A stretch of DNA of 64,000 bases from Vigna angularis. Its lineage: Eukaryota; Streptophyta; Magnoliopsida; Fabales; Fabaceae. The notes beneath the pieces were generated by a model. The model was not told the DNA's origin, did not search any database, and saw nothing but the letters and a program-made list of their open reading frames with translations. The position numbers and the translations under genes are program-made. Shown piece after piece: positions 10,882 through 21,910 of the stretch (the stretch's first letter is position 1; each line of letters starts with the position of its first letter). Location of the stretch: assembly GCF_016808095.1 (NCBI RefSeq), contig NC_068973.1:26392077-26456076 (forward strand), read 5' to 3'.

Positions 10882-13399
10882 TGTCAGACCTCATTAAAAA
10901 CGTACCCAAAACCCCTCTGAACGGATGCCAAGTATCAAGCAACGAAGATTTGGAAATCAGATAGTGGAATACAGGTGTCAGCAGATGAGCGGGCGTTCGT
11001 TTTAACGTGGGAAGCAAAACTGATTTTTCTGAAAAACCCATCCCACTCTCTCTACATGCACCCTTCTTCTCCAAAACTCCGATTTTTCATTTCTCCTTCT
11101 TCTCTCTAAAAACTCTCCCTTCTCTCTACCAAAACTCACCCTTTCTCTTCTCCGATCTTCATTCAGACACCGTAGAGGCACTTCCGGCGTCAAGAGTTTC
11201 AGTTTGAATCGATCAGTTTCGAGTTCTGAACTGGTAAGTTTCCTTGTCCTTAGCCGTTCGTTCTCTGGTACATGCAAATCAAGTTCTGGTTGCATGCTGT
11301 CATCTTGTCTGAGCCATTATTGGTTTTCTGTTGTTTGGTTTAGTTCGAAGAGTTGTTGAGCGTTGAGAGTAGAAGGAATTGTAGTCAGACGAACCGTACA
11401 TCTGTCTCTAGGACGTTCGTTCACGCTCAAAGGTAAGGGAAGCTTATTTAATTTAATTTGTATGTTTACTGTGCTGTATGAACGTTCACTGGTTGACTTA
11501 ATGAATATGATGCATGATGATTGATATGCTTGGATTGTATGAACGTTCGTTAGTTGACTGAATGAATATGATGCATGAGGGTTGATATGCTTGGATTGTA
11601 TAAAGTATGAAAAGTGATTAAGAGATGAATGTATAAAGTTATGAAACTATATGTTAAGAAATGAATTGGAATATAAATGATTCTGATATGAAATTTCTAT
11701 ATGAAAGAGTACTTCGTCATCGAATGGTCATCGACCGTTTGGTATTTCATAGTGATTTTGGTTAGACTTGGATTCTTTCAGTTGGGAAGAATCTTAGTTG
11801 AGGACGGTCGTTTTCTTTTCGAAATACTGTGCATGAACGATCGTCTGAGTAGTGCTTGGTCTTACACCAAGCGATCGTCTGAATGATGCTTGGTCTTACA
11901 CCAAGCGATCGTCTGAATGGTGCTTGGTCTTACACCAAGCGATCGTCTGAATGATGCTTGGTCTTACATCAAGTGATCGTTTGAATGGTGCTTGGTCTTA
12001 CACCAAGCGATCGTCTGAATGATGCTTGGTCTTACACCAAGCGATCGTCTGAGTGGTGCTTGGTCTTACACCAAGCGATCGTCTCATTCCTTTTATAATA
12101 TATCTTGATGAAATTAGCGTTCTTCCAACTTCAATAAAATTTTCCTTTACCGTGTTCGGTCATTGACTAACATTCGGTTTCTTCATGTGAATTCTTCTAA
12201 GTATTTTCTTTGAAGTGTCTGTAGTTATCGATTCCGGCCTAGAGCCTTAGTACTTGACATGGTCTTTTCGGTGTTCGGTTAGAACTCTCAAGGGTCAGTT
12301 CATCTAATTGGATCACTGATTAAGTAACGATCATTCTAAGTCAGTTCATCTAATTGGCTCAAGGGGAGCCTTAGTACTTGACATGATTATACTCGGTTTC
12401 TTTCTCAAACCAATAGTAGTCACCTTTGTCTTATTCTATTATGGAACGGGAGACTTCTCAGTCTCGTTCCAAGTGTTCGTCCTCGTTCTGAGTGAGGATT
12501 GAACGTTCGGTATCGAGTATCCGTAAGAAGCTTTGAACAAAGATGAAATTTAACTTATTGGTAATGAAAGATGAAATTGAGAAAATTGATAATGAAAGAT
12601 GAAATTGAGAATGATTATGAATGAAATATGAAGAGAATATTGGAATTTGTAAAGTATGACTGTGGTTCTTCTAATACTGGCAGTTCATCTTGATGTTTCA
12701 TGAATACTCGTCCTCACGTAGAGGAGGGTAGGTCATGTGTGGAAACGGCAGGAGGTCCGAGTCCTTAGGGGTACTTTGGACAGATAGGATTAACCTCAGG
12801 TGGCAGCTGATGAGGACATGCCAGTTACTACATCACCCGGGTGCAAGAACGCCTGTAGCTACACAGATTTCATACAGTCCGGACAGTCAGTCTAGTATTA
12901 GGCTTGGTATGAAGGAACTATGAATTATCTTGTTTGTTTGATTTTGTGAAATTTATGTTTATGCATGAATTAAATTACATAAGCTTACCCTGTGTTTTTC
13001 TTGTCTTGTCTTGTTTCGTACGTCCGTCCTTGTCATTGCAATGATCATCCACGTGGATGTGAGCAGAAGGAGACGAGCTGCTGGAAGAAGCGCTGGAAGA
13101 AGAAAATTTGGTAGAGGTAGAAGTGAAGACCGAACAATAGGACATTCGGTCAGTAGTGTAGTATAGAAAGGTGGTCGTTCGATCACCTTCCCTTTTGATT
13201 TCTTTTTGATCGTTTGGAATGAGTTTTGTAAACCGTTCGGTTAAACTTTCTTAACCTGTTTAGTTACTTTTATAACTCTTTTATGTAAGGTCGTTCGACC
13301 ATGACCGTTCGCTCTACTTTAGTGTAAGACTGAACTGAAATATTATTAAATGTAATTATTCTATTATATATTTTATTGCCGTATTTTTGGGATGTTACA
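10882..13399 (+). repeat. 5' LTR of the Tekay-like element
   Basis: It is 2518 bp, bounded by TG and CA. Compared with the 3' LTR it keeps about 196 bp (around 11178-11373) that the 3' copy lacks; short GTAGA repeats flank that segment, suggesting deletion by microhomology. It contains seven copies of a 34-bp tandem repeat (11839-12076) and many CGTTCG words. Confidence 0.9.
11839..12084 (+). repeat. 34-bp hairpin tandem repeat in Tekay 5' LTR
   Basis: There are seven units starting at 11839, 11873, 11907, 11941, 11975, 12009 and 12043, plus a partial unit. Each has the palindrome GCTTGGT...ACCAAGC around TCTTAC, next to a GATCGTCTGA word. The 3' LTR has the same seven-unit array at 40720-40965. 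Confidence 0.9.
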
Positions 13400-13403
13400 T
13401 TAG

Positions 13404-13415
13404 TGGTATGAGAGC
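13404..13415 (+). other. Primer binding site (initiator-Met type) of the Tekay element
   Basis: TGGTATGAGAGC lies 4 bp after the 5' LTR. It matches the usual plant tRNA-iMet primer site with one substitution at the seventh base. Confidence 0.75.
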
Positions 13416-13550
13416 AGTTTTTTTCCTTAAGGAACACTGTAGGTTATGAGTACACTATGTTTTTGCTGTGTGCTTAACGTTCGTTTGATGAGTTATTTTA
13501 AACTCTTTGAACTTAACTAACGATTGTTTTCTCTGCTTCTCAGAGAACAA

Positions 13551-14819
13551 ATGGCACCAAGACCTCCTCCTCAACCTACTGAACGTGATGCATCCGACAA
13601 CACCAGGTTGTTGGAATCAATATTAGAGGCTCTACAGCAGCAGAACGCTGCCTTAGTACAACAGAACACGGCCGCTTTGCAAAGTCTAGAAGCCGCTCGT
13701 GCAAACTCTGAAGCGACCCAGCGACCCAGCGACAACTAATGGAAATTATCGCAACCACAAGGAACACGTCCAGAGCGTCCACTTCCAATGCTACTCATCC
13801 GACCGAGTGGAGCTTAGATAGTTTCTTACAGCATCACCCATGACGAGGCAGATCAATGGCTGCGCGGCATGGAAAGAATCTACAATGCCAAAAGGTGTCC
13901 GGACGACAATCGTTTGGCATTCACTAAGTATTTGCTGACTTGGGAAGCCAGTCATTGGTGGGCAAGTATGAAGGCGATATTAGCGGACGCTCAAAGTCCC
14001 ATTTCATGGGAAGTATTCAGAAGTAAGTTTTATGAAGAATACTTCCCAGATAGCGTTCGTTTTGCCAAAGAAGTAGAGTTTCTACAGTTTGTTCAAGGTG
14101 GAATGTCCATGTCGGAATACACCAACAAATTCAAACACTTGGTGAGATTTAACACTATGACGACCAGTGAAGAATGGCAGTGTAGGAAGTTTGAAAATGG
14201 ACTGAGGAGTGATTTGAAGCTACTGATATCCAGCCTATGTATTAGGTCATTTCCTGCCATGGTTGAGAGAGCTAAGGTATTGGAGAAGAATGTGGAAGAG
14301 GTGGAACAAAAGAAGAAGCAACAACAACAAGCAGTAAGAGGACCCATATCTTCAAGGAACAATGTTAATCGAAGGGGGACGCCGTACGCTCGTCCAGCAT
14401 TGCCTTCAAATGCTGGTGGGTCTCACACTCAAACAGTGAGTGCTGTCGGACAGTCTGGGCAGCAGGGAATGTTGAAGTACTTTCAGTGTGGGGGACCCCA
14501 CTATCGATCGTCGTGTCCTCAACTGATGGGAACAAAATATTGCACTCGTTGTAGGAGAAGCGGGCATGTGGAGAACGAGTGCAACATGGGAGGACGAGCA
14601 GTGTTGAGGCCACCAAATGCTGGAAGAGGTCAACAAGGAAGAGGTGGCCGAGCACAAGCGGTTGGACGCGTATATGCTATAACGGGCGCGGAAGCAGCAA
14701 GCTCAGGTAACCTCATATTTGGTGATTGCTTGCTGTATGGTAAATCTTGTTGTGTGTTGTATGACTCGGGGGCAACACATTCTTCATCTCGAAGGCGTGC
14801 GTTGAGAAACGGGGTTTAG
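13551..14819 (+). pseudogene. Tekay gag and protease start, frameshifted
   Basis: ATG at 13551 begins a Pro/Gln-rich N-terminus (MAPRPPPQPTERDASDNTR) that ends prematurely at 13739, next to a duplicated ACCCAGCG word that probably caused a shift. The gag core resumes at 13869 and runs to 14819, with FTKYLLTWEASHWWASMK, a helical gag domain, a Gln/Lys stretch and paired zinc-knuckle-like motifs (YFQCGGPHYRSSCPQ; first Cys of the canonical pair altered, and YCTRCRRSGHVENEC). The protease catalytic motif YDSGATHS sits at about 14759-14782. A frameshift right after it gives a false end at 14819. Gag would form the virus-like particle. The copy is not functional. Confidence 0.85.
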
Positions 14820-15388
14820 CTGAGAGCAAGATGCAGTTCGACTTGGTGGTGTCAACCCCAGCAACTAGTGAAGTTAGGACGTCTACGGTTTGCGTCAGAT
14901 GTCCTATAGAAGTTGAGGGGCGTAAATTTAAAGTTAACCTCATTTGCTTACCTCTTCAAGGTTTGGAGCTGATTCTAGGGATGGATTGGTTGAATGCCAA
15001 TCACATTATTTTAGATTGTGGAGAGAAGAGACTAGTGTTCCCTGATGAAGATGAAGAAGAGTTACCTGTGACGCTCGGTCAGCTAAAGGAGGACATCATG
15101 GAGGGCGCCAATTGTTTTCTGATAATGACGCACGCAGACAAGGAGTTCAGAGATTTGAGACAAGAACGATCGTCCAGTAGCAAGTTCAGTGGAGGACGAT
15201 CGGTTGTGGACGAATTCCCAAACGTCTTTCCGGATGAAGTACCTGGACTACCTCCCTCTCGCGAGGTAGAATTCACTATTGATTTGGTGTCGACAACAGG
15301 ACCCATTTCTATTGCGCCCTATCGGATGTCGCCAGCAGAATTGGTTGAACTCAAGAAGCAGATTGAAGATTTGATGGATAAGAAGTGA
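14783..15388 (+). pseudogene. Tekay protease C-terminus and RT N-terminus
   Basis: The frame entered at about 14783 encodes the remainder of the aspartic protease, including LELILGMDWL, then a linker, then the N-terminal RT segment with DEFPNVFPDEVPGLPPSREV and PYRMSPAELVELK. It stops at 15386-15388. Directly after the stop the sequence matches the region downstream of the RT active site, so the RT palm with its catalytic Asp pair is deleted here. Confidence 0.85.
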
Positions 15389-15869
15389 GTTTTGGATGAA
15401 GGGCGTACAGTTCTTGGGGAACGTAGTTTCTGCTGAAGGCATCTCAGTAGATCCGACTAAGGTGCGAGCGGTGTTGGATTGGGAGAGTCCGCGTTCGGTC
15501 ACTAAGGTCCGAAGTTTCGTGGGGCTTGCGGGCTACTATAGGAGCTTTATTGAAGGATTTTCTAAGATAGTAGCTTCGCTAACTCAGCTGACCAGAAAAG
15601 ACCACCCGTTCGCGTGGATCGATCGTTGTGAAGCTAGTTTCCAAGAACTGAAGCTAAAGTTGACGAGCGCTCCAGTTTTGGTCATTCCTGACACGACCAA
15701 ACCATTTGAAGTCTACTGCGATGCTTCTTATCAAGGTTTGGGCTGTGTGCTTATGCAAGAGAAGAGGGCAGTCGTGTACGCTTCTCGGCAGCTGAAGATC
15801 CACGAGAAGAACTACTCGACGCGCGACTTGGAATTAGCGGCAGTCGTCTTCGCATTGAAGATTTAGAGG
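15389..15869 (+). pseudogene. Tekay RT thumb and RNase H N-terminal part
   Basis: It reads [18 protein letters not shown] (RT connection), then [16 protein letters not shown], then [16 protein letters not shown] (the first catalytic Asp region of RNase H) and [17 protein letters not shown]. An in-frame TAG at 15864-15866 stands where the family has a conserved residue, so RNase H was already broken before the Ogre element inserted at 15870. The frame resumes at 38182. Confidence 0.85.
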
Positions 15870-15979
15870 TGTCAACACTCAATTTCGTCCGGATTGAGTA
15901 AATATTTTTGTTTTTTTGTATTCTCCTCATAAAAGGAAAAATTAAAAAAAATGTATATTAAAAAATAAAAAAAAAGAGG

Positions 15980-16820
15980 ATGAAGCGTTCGTCCTCAAGT
16001 GACCGTTCGTCTTCCCACTGTTGCTGAAACCGTTCGTCCAAACAGTAACCATTCGTCCGTCCCCACTGTTGCTGCGGCCGTTCGTCCTTTTGCACTATTC
16101 GACCGTTCGGCCAGTATTCAAACTTGCGAGCGTTCGTCCTCTTTGATCAAGCGTTCGTCCTTTTGCACTATTCGACCGTTCGGCCAGTATTCAAGCTTGC
16201 GAGCGTTCGTCCTCTTTGATCAAGCGTTCGTCCTCTGCCGTTCGTCCTTCCCCAATGTTACTGTGGACGCTCGTCCAAACAGTGACCGTTCGTCTTTCCC
16301 CATTGTTGCTGTGGCCGTTCGTCCGAACAGTGATCGCTCGTCCTTTCTCACTGTTACTGAGGCCGTTCGTCCGGACAGTAACCGTTCGTCCTTCATTGCT
16401 TCAACCGTTCGTCCTATACCGTTCGGCCTTTTGTAATTTGGACGTTCGTCCTCGCTGCTCAACGTTCGGCCTCTACTTTTTGAACGTTCGTCCTTAATGT
16501 GGTTTTGTTCTCAGATGAGCGAGCGTCCAAACCGAGCGTTCGGTCTGAGTTATATTTCGAGCGTTCGTTTCGTTGTGTTTTAGTGATCGGGGAGCTCGTC
16601 CTTTGGTTTTAACGTTCGCTTTTGATTCTGTATTATTAACTGTGAACGTTCACTATTCGACCGTTCGGCCATTCATGCTTGTTTGAACGTTCGTTCTTTG
16701 CAACTATTTGCGTTCGGCCTGTATCAGATTGTTTTACCGCGTGAGCGTTTGGTTTGAGCGTTCGTTCATTTAATATGAAGGTTCTCTCGTTTTCGGCATA
16801 CTGACCGATCGTCCAAATAG
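15980..16820 (+). repeat. CGTTCG(T/G)CC-rich block in Ogre 5' LTR
   Basis: Dozens of copies of CGTTCGTCC, CGTTCGGCC or close variants occur at irregular spacing, together with GAACGTTCG. An internal duplication of about 70 bp is visible (units near 16092 and 16160). The 3' LTR carries the same block at about 33086-33925. CpG is far above that of the surrounding DNA. Confidence 0.85.
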
Positions 16821-16962
16821 TGGTGGCTGGGTTTTAAATTTGGTCTGAGCGTTACAGGGAAGATTCTTACCTTCGGCTGCCGCTTCCCGCCATTAGCCAT
16901 CTGAAGAACCACTTACTGTATGGGTCTCTGGAGATTTTAAAAGGAGATGAACCAGAGAATCT

Positions 16963-17463
16963 TTGAGCTGGCACTTGAGTCTGCCTCCCACTCACCTTCC
17001 ACTTTCCTTCAGCACCCTGGTTTCCACTCAACACCCAGACGGCAAAGCAATTGCTGGTAGTATATCCAACAGCAGCTGCGATCCTCTATCCACAGTTTGG
17101 AGAAGCACGCTGATGGCTGGAGACGGAGATAGAATCCAGCAGCACCTGACAGAAGCAGCACAACAGCAGCTCGTTGGAGGGTTGTTGTGCTTGAGAGAGA
17201 ATGGTTCCATCTGTTTGAAAGAGGGAGGCTTTCACGTTGGAGGGGTGCTGCACTTCACACTACAGCTTCGCTCAGCCAACTCCATCAACACGGTTCAGCA
17301 GAATGATGAGCACGAGATGGAAGCATGGGCAGCTGAGTTGAATATTAAAATTGAAGAGAAGCTCATGGTGTCTTCAGTTTTCACGTGGGCAGGTGGTGGA
17401 GCAGAATTTTGGTCAGCAAAAACATATGAGGGGAATGAGTGGAGCAGGAGGTCACGGCATTGA
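16963..17463 (+). other. 166-codon open frame in Ogre 5' LTR, function unknown
   Basis: The frame has mixed, non-repetitive composition, including AGDGDRIQQHLTEAAQQQ and HEMEAWAAELNIKIEEKL. The only difference I see in the 3' LTR copy (34069-34569) is a synonymous CTG/CTA change, so the encoded sequence is the same. I recognise no family. It may be chance coding or a leader ORF, and I do not call it a gene. Confidence 0.25.
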
Positions 17464-20030
17464 TACAAGAAAAGCTGAAAGCACATGATGATGATGAGTG
17501 GAACGCTCAGAGAATGGAAGTGCATGTTGGTAGCACATTTACAGCGCACATGGAGAAACACTTTTAGGAAGAAGATGCTCTGTGAAGTGATAAAGAATTA
17601 TGAAGGAGATTTTCCCTGATTTAAAAATGGCAAGGGTTCTGGGCTTGGTCTCCCACGAGCTCCCACATGATGCATCTGGAACGGCTGCCCTGGCAACTCT
17701 GTAATATCAGACTCCACTATCTCCACCTCCCACTGTCGCTGCCCACCACTAACAGTCTGACAAGCCACTCACAGTATGGGTTTCTACAGAAGAAGAGAAT
17801 GGTCAGGAGCACTCACATTTTTGGGTTATCATCCATGAGCTGGCATGTCAGATTTCAGGGGACACCACTTGCTATTGTCCTCCACCAGGCAACCCTTCAT
17901 GGGAGAGACTTTCTCTGCTCATCGGGGGGATTAACTTTGGTTCCCACTCACCTTGGTCCAAAAAGCTCCAGTATCCATACCTCAACATTGACCCGTTACC
18001 AGGGAACCACCGGGATCACACAAAACCTGCAAGAGATACAGGAGGCAACCCCACCCCTCTCACTACTCACCGGTATTCACTGGAAACCATCAGAGACCAC
18101 CATTCAACCCAATCTCATCGTCCATACACCATCTCGAATACCCGAAAACCCACTTCGCCTTCACCTCACCACCGCAAGCCACCGTGAAGCTTCCATCAAA
18201 CACCACTACGTTAAAACTCTGCATGCAGTAGTCTCCATCACAGCCTCATCCACCGCCACACAAACTCACCATTTCCTCCTCTTCATTTTTTTTTATTATC
18301 ACCAACACCCACCACCAGCCCTCCATTTTCATCCTCACTTCCAGCAACTATCCTCACCCAGTCATCACCTTCATCCCCAACACCTGGAAACTCTCTTCCA
18401 CCGTAGCCACACCAATCCCAAACTTTGACTCCTCTCGCCCGTAACCACTTCACCTCCTCTTCATTTTTTTTATTATCACCAACACCCACCACCAGCCCTC
18501 CATTTTCGCCTTCACTTCCATATTCATATCCTCACGGCCCACATCACCACTTTCAACATCTTAACTTCACGGGTTTCGTTTCCATATTTAATCCTTGTCA
18601 TCAAACACCTCTGGCCTTCATCTCCACCCAGACTCACTGCTATACTTCCCTTTTATTTTTCATCCCTACCCTTCGGCCATCACCCTCACCTCCAATACCC
18701 ATCATCCTCATCCCTCTTCATTCTCTGTCAATACCGAAGGGCCCCAAGAAACAACTCACGGCCTAATCTCCGAACGACCAACATCACCACCAGCCACCGT
18801 GCGTGTCACCAACATCCCTATAGCGCCTCCACTGTCAAACAACAGAGACTCCAACTTTTGTTTCCCTCCCTCGCAAGCCACCATCTCCGGCACCTCATCC
18901 CCATCCTCACGACAATCACTAACTCCATTGCTTCCAACCCATACTTGACATTCACTCACTACCTCCACTACATTTCCCGATACCATCTCCAGCCTCATCA
19001 TCTTCATTTTTACTTCCCCATCATTTTCCAACCTCTGCATATTCATCTCGGGAACACCCCTCATTACCCCTCACCTCCAGCCCATCATCTTTATCTCACT
19101 CTTCATTCATCTCCAACACTGCTACGGACCAGGGACTGAACCTTCAAGTTTCCATTCATCCCCCATCACCAACACGCCCACGGCTACCGGCAAGAGCTGG
19201 GGAGAAGCACCTTATCAAAAAAAAAAAGGGAAAGCCAGCCACGAGGGAAGCCATCTGACGCACGGGATTAGCAAGGAGTGAACCAAGCTTCAAGAGGTAA
19301 GTAATGAATCCCATTCTATGTTTTACTGAGTTTGGTTAATTGACCTTGAACATGCCTTCGTTACGTTGTTGTTAAGTTTGCATGTGTTAAATTTACGTGT
19401 GTAAGTTTGCATGTGGTGCTGTTAGATAGATGCATAGCGTTGTGAATATTCGTACATGGCTGTTGTTACCAAACAATCATCACACCCAACCATCTTGGAC
19501 ATCCACGGCCACTGCTAACACACACGGCCAGACTCCCATATTCAGCCACTCCAACACCCATCATCTCTACCCCGTTTTTCTTCTCCATCATTTTCAACAC
19601 CCAAATCTTCAACTATATTCACTTCAGCCATCACTCTTACACCACCACGGCACCACCAAAAACCCATCTTCGAGTCATAGCCATTATTATCTTTCCATCA
19701 CCATTGCCTCTGTCAGCCACCAGCTATCACCACCAGCCATTGTGAGTGCCACCAACATCCCATTCGAACTCTCATTTTCGTTCCCTCCTCTGTGAATGCG
19801 AGCTCGTGAAACTCCCTATCACCATCTTTCCTCCCAGCCAATATCGTCACCTTCACCGTTACCTCTCACCAACGACACAACCTTATTTCCATCTTCAACC
19901 TCTCACCATTACCCCTTTGATTTATTTGTATATAGTAAGCTTATTTGTATTGTTTTGTATAAAAATTATAAAAATCGTAAATAATAAAAAATATATATAA
20001 AACGTTAAAAAACATTTAATGTAATAAATC

Positions 20031-20430
20031 GGTATGAGTACTCGTGCGATCGTACGCATCAGCCTAGTACTTATTGCCCAAATATAAGATAAATAAAAGC
20101 CGTGTGAGTGCTCGTGCGATCGTACGCATCAGCCTAGTACTCATTACGCAAAACAATAAATAAAAAGCCGTGTGAGTGCTCGTGCGATCGTACGCATCAG
20201 CCTAGTACTCATTACGCAAAACAATAAAAAGAGAAAGCCGTGTGAGTGCTCGTGCGATCGTACGCATCAGCCTAGTACTCATTACGCAAAACAATAAAAA
20301 GAGAAAGCCGTGTGAGTGCTCGTGCGATCGTACGCATCGGCCTAGTACTCATCACGCAAAACAATAAAAAGAGAAAGCCGTGTGAGTGCTCGTGCGATCG
20401 TACGCATCAGCCTAGTACTCATTACGCAAA
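20031..20430 (+). repeat. ~68-bp tandem repeat array in Ogre 5' LTR
   Basis: There are six units starting near 20031, 20101, 20166, 20236, 20306 and 20376. Each holds GTGCTCGTGCGATCGTACGC and CAGCCTAGTACTCATTACGC separated by short A-rich spacers. GCGATCGTACGC is nearly palindromic. The 3' LTR has the same array at 37133-37532. Confidence 0.88.
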
Positions 20431-21076
20431 AAATATAAATATTACAACAAAAATACCAAAAAAAAATATATAAAAGTCTTCAAAAACCAAAAACGTCTAC
20501 TTTTCAAAACAACAAACAATATCGCCTTGCCAGAACTACGTGATCCTTGATTCTCCATCAAAAGTGGAGATACGTAGGAGCAAGGCCAGTCCTTGTCAGG
20601 CTCATTCTCCCAAAAATCCAAATCATTTTCCAAACAAATTCTCAAACAATTTTCAAACAAATTTCCAAAGCAGTTTTCAAATGAACTACGGAACCCTGAT
20701 TTCTCATTCTGCATGAGAATACGTAGGAGCAAGGTCAATCCTTGTCGGGCCCCAAAAAGCTAAAAAATATTGTTTGTTTCTTTAGAGTTTTATTTCAAGG
20801 GAATGTTAAACACTTTGAAAACCACATCTACATTCGCGCATTTAGTTAAAGGTACTGCCTTAGGGCAGGCGTTGTAGGGTGCTAATACCTTCCCTACACG
20901 TAACCGACTCCCGAACCAAGAATCTGGTTCAATTTGACCATGCCTTATCATTTTATGGTTTTTTCCGTAGTTTTCCAGAATAAACTATGGTGGCGACTCC
21001 AAAATCTCTTTTCAAAACCTTTTTATCTTTCTTTTTTATTGGATCGTCGTCCCGTCGCGATTCCGGTTGCGACAGA

Positions 21077-21094
21077 TGGCGACTCCGCTGGGGA
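21077..21094 (+). other. Primer binding site of the Ogre-like element
   Basis: TGGCGACTCCGCTGGGGA begins two bases after the 5' LTR. It is the type of site reported for Ogre elements, which use a tRNA-Arg primer. The tRNA assignment is from family knowledge. Confidence 0.75.
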
Positions 21095-21910
21095 ATAACA
21101 GAGAGTCAGGCCATTTAATTAGATGTGCGAATTCAATGTGGTTTTTCTTTGTGTTCTTCTTCCCTTTTTTCTTTATCCTTATTTGATATTTGTCATAATT
21201 GTATGTGTGTTTGTTTTGATTATATTGAACCCTAGGATAGAAAACATGTTATATCTGCCTGGGAATTTTCTGGTTGTTTTGCAGGTGAGGGTTTGGGGTG
21301 TATAATTACATTCTCCCTTCACACACACACAATATGCATATCATGAGTGAGGCCCTATACCCGGGTCTGAGCGCAACTTAGAAATAGAGGGGTTGTGTAG
21401 CGGTGTCACTCTGGGATGTACTTCCTGTTTGGCTATCGTGAGAACCCCAGCCAGAGTCTGTTCTTTTCATTTGTGTCTCCACACCTAGTTGATTACTCTG
21501 ACTGTTGTGGAGAAACAGTGAAAAGAGCCATAGCTCTGGTGGCCTGATTTAAGCATTAGGAAGCTATCCTTGTGAGTGCATATATTTGGCCTTAGAACTT
21601 CAGTCATCCAACCTTTGATAAGGCACAAAAGGGAGAAATGTGTATTCCTGTAACCCTCATGTTCGCTTAATAAAAATCACGCACCTTGTACATACCTCTC
21701 TATCCGTTGTTTTTCTTTTTACTTTTTCCTTCTTTCTTAGCTCATGTTTTTTTATAGTCTTGTCACGTTTTACGGATTCTAGTCAAAATTATAAAGTTGT
21801 GATTAAGGCCTTAAGCTAAAAAGGGGAATTAACATGGAATTTTGAGTCAAGAGGTATTCGAGTTCATACATTTTGACGAAAAGATGCACGTCGAGTAAAG
21901 GAGGATAATA
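21095..21910 (+). other. Ogre 5' untranslated leader
   Basis: No long frame with coding character is seen. The stretch lies between primer site and ORF1 and contains T-rich runs and short unique sequence, as expected for the leader of the genomic RNA. Confidence 0.5.

Larger units (their letters stand above)
15870..21074 (+). repeat. 5' LTR of the Ogre-like element (5205 bp)
   Basis: Order inside: a CGTTCGTCC-rich part (15980-16820), a 166-codon open frame (16963-17463), a G-poor C/A/T-rich part with an internal ~183-bp direct duplication (about 17680-19900), a six-unit tandem array (20031-20430), and an end segment with two ACGTAGGAGCAAGG words. It ends TTGCGACA at 21074. Confidence 0.92.

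Noticed and set aside
11701..11886. 61-codon frame repeated in both Tekay LTRs (also 40582-40767).
   Set aside because: It ends inside the hairpin tandem array and is short. Conservation is explained by LTR homology.
11839..12084. Palindromic 34-bp repeats as a CRISPR or recombination site array.
   Set aside because: Units abut without unique spacers and lie inside a plant LTR in both copies.
17667..18428. 253-codon and neighbouring long frames in the Ogre LTR (also at 34773-35549).
   Set aside because: They arise from the G-poor CCA/CATC-rich composition. The frame is changed by a one-base T-run difference between the two LTRs, so it is not constrained.
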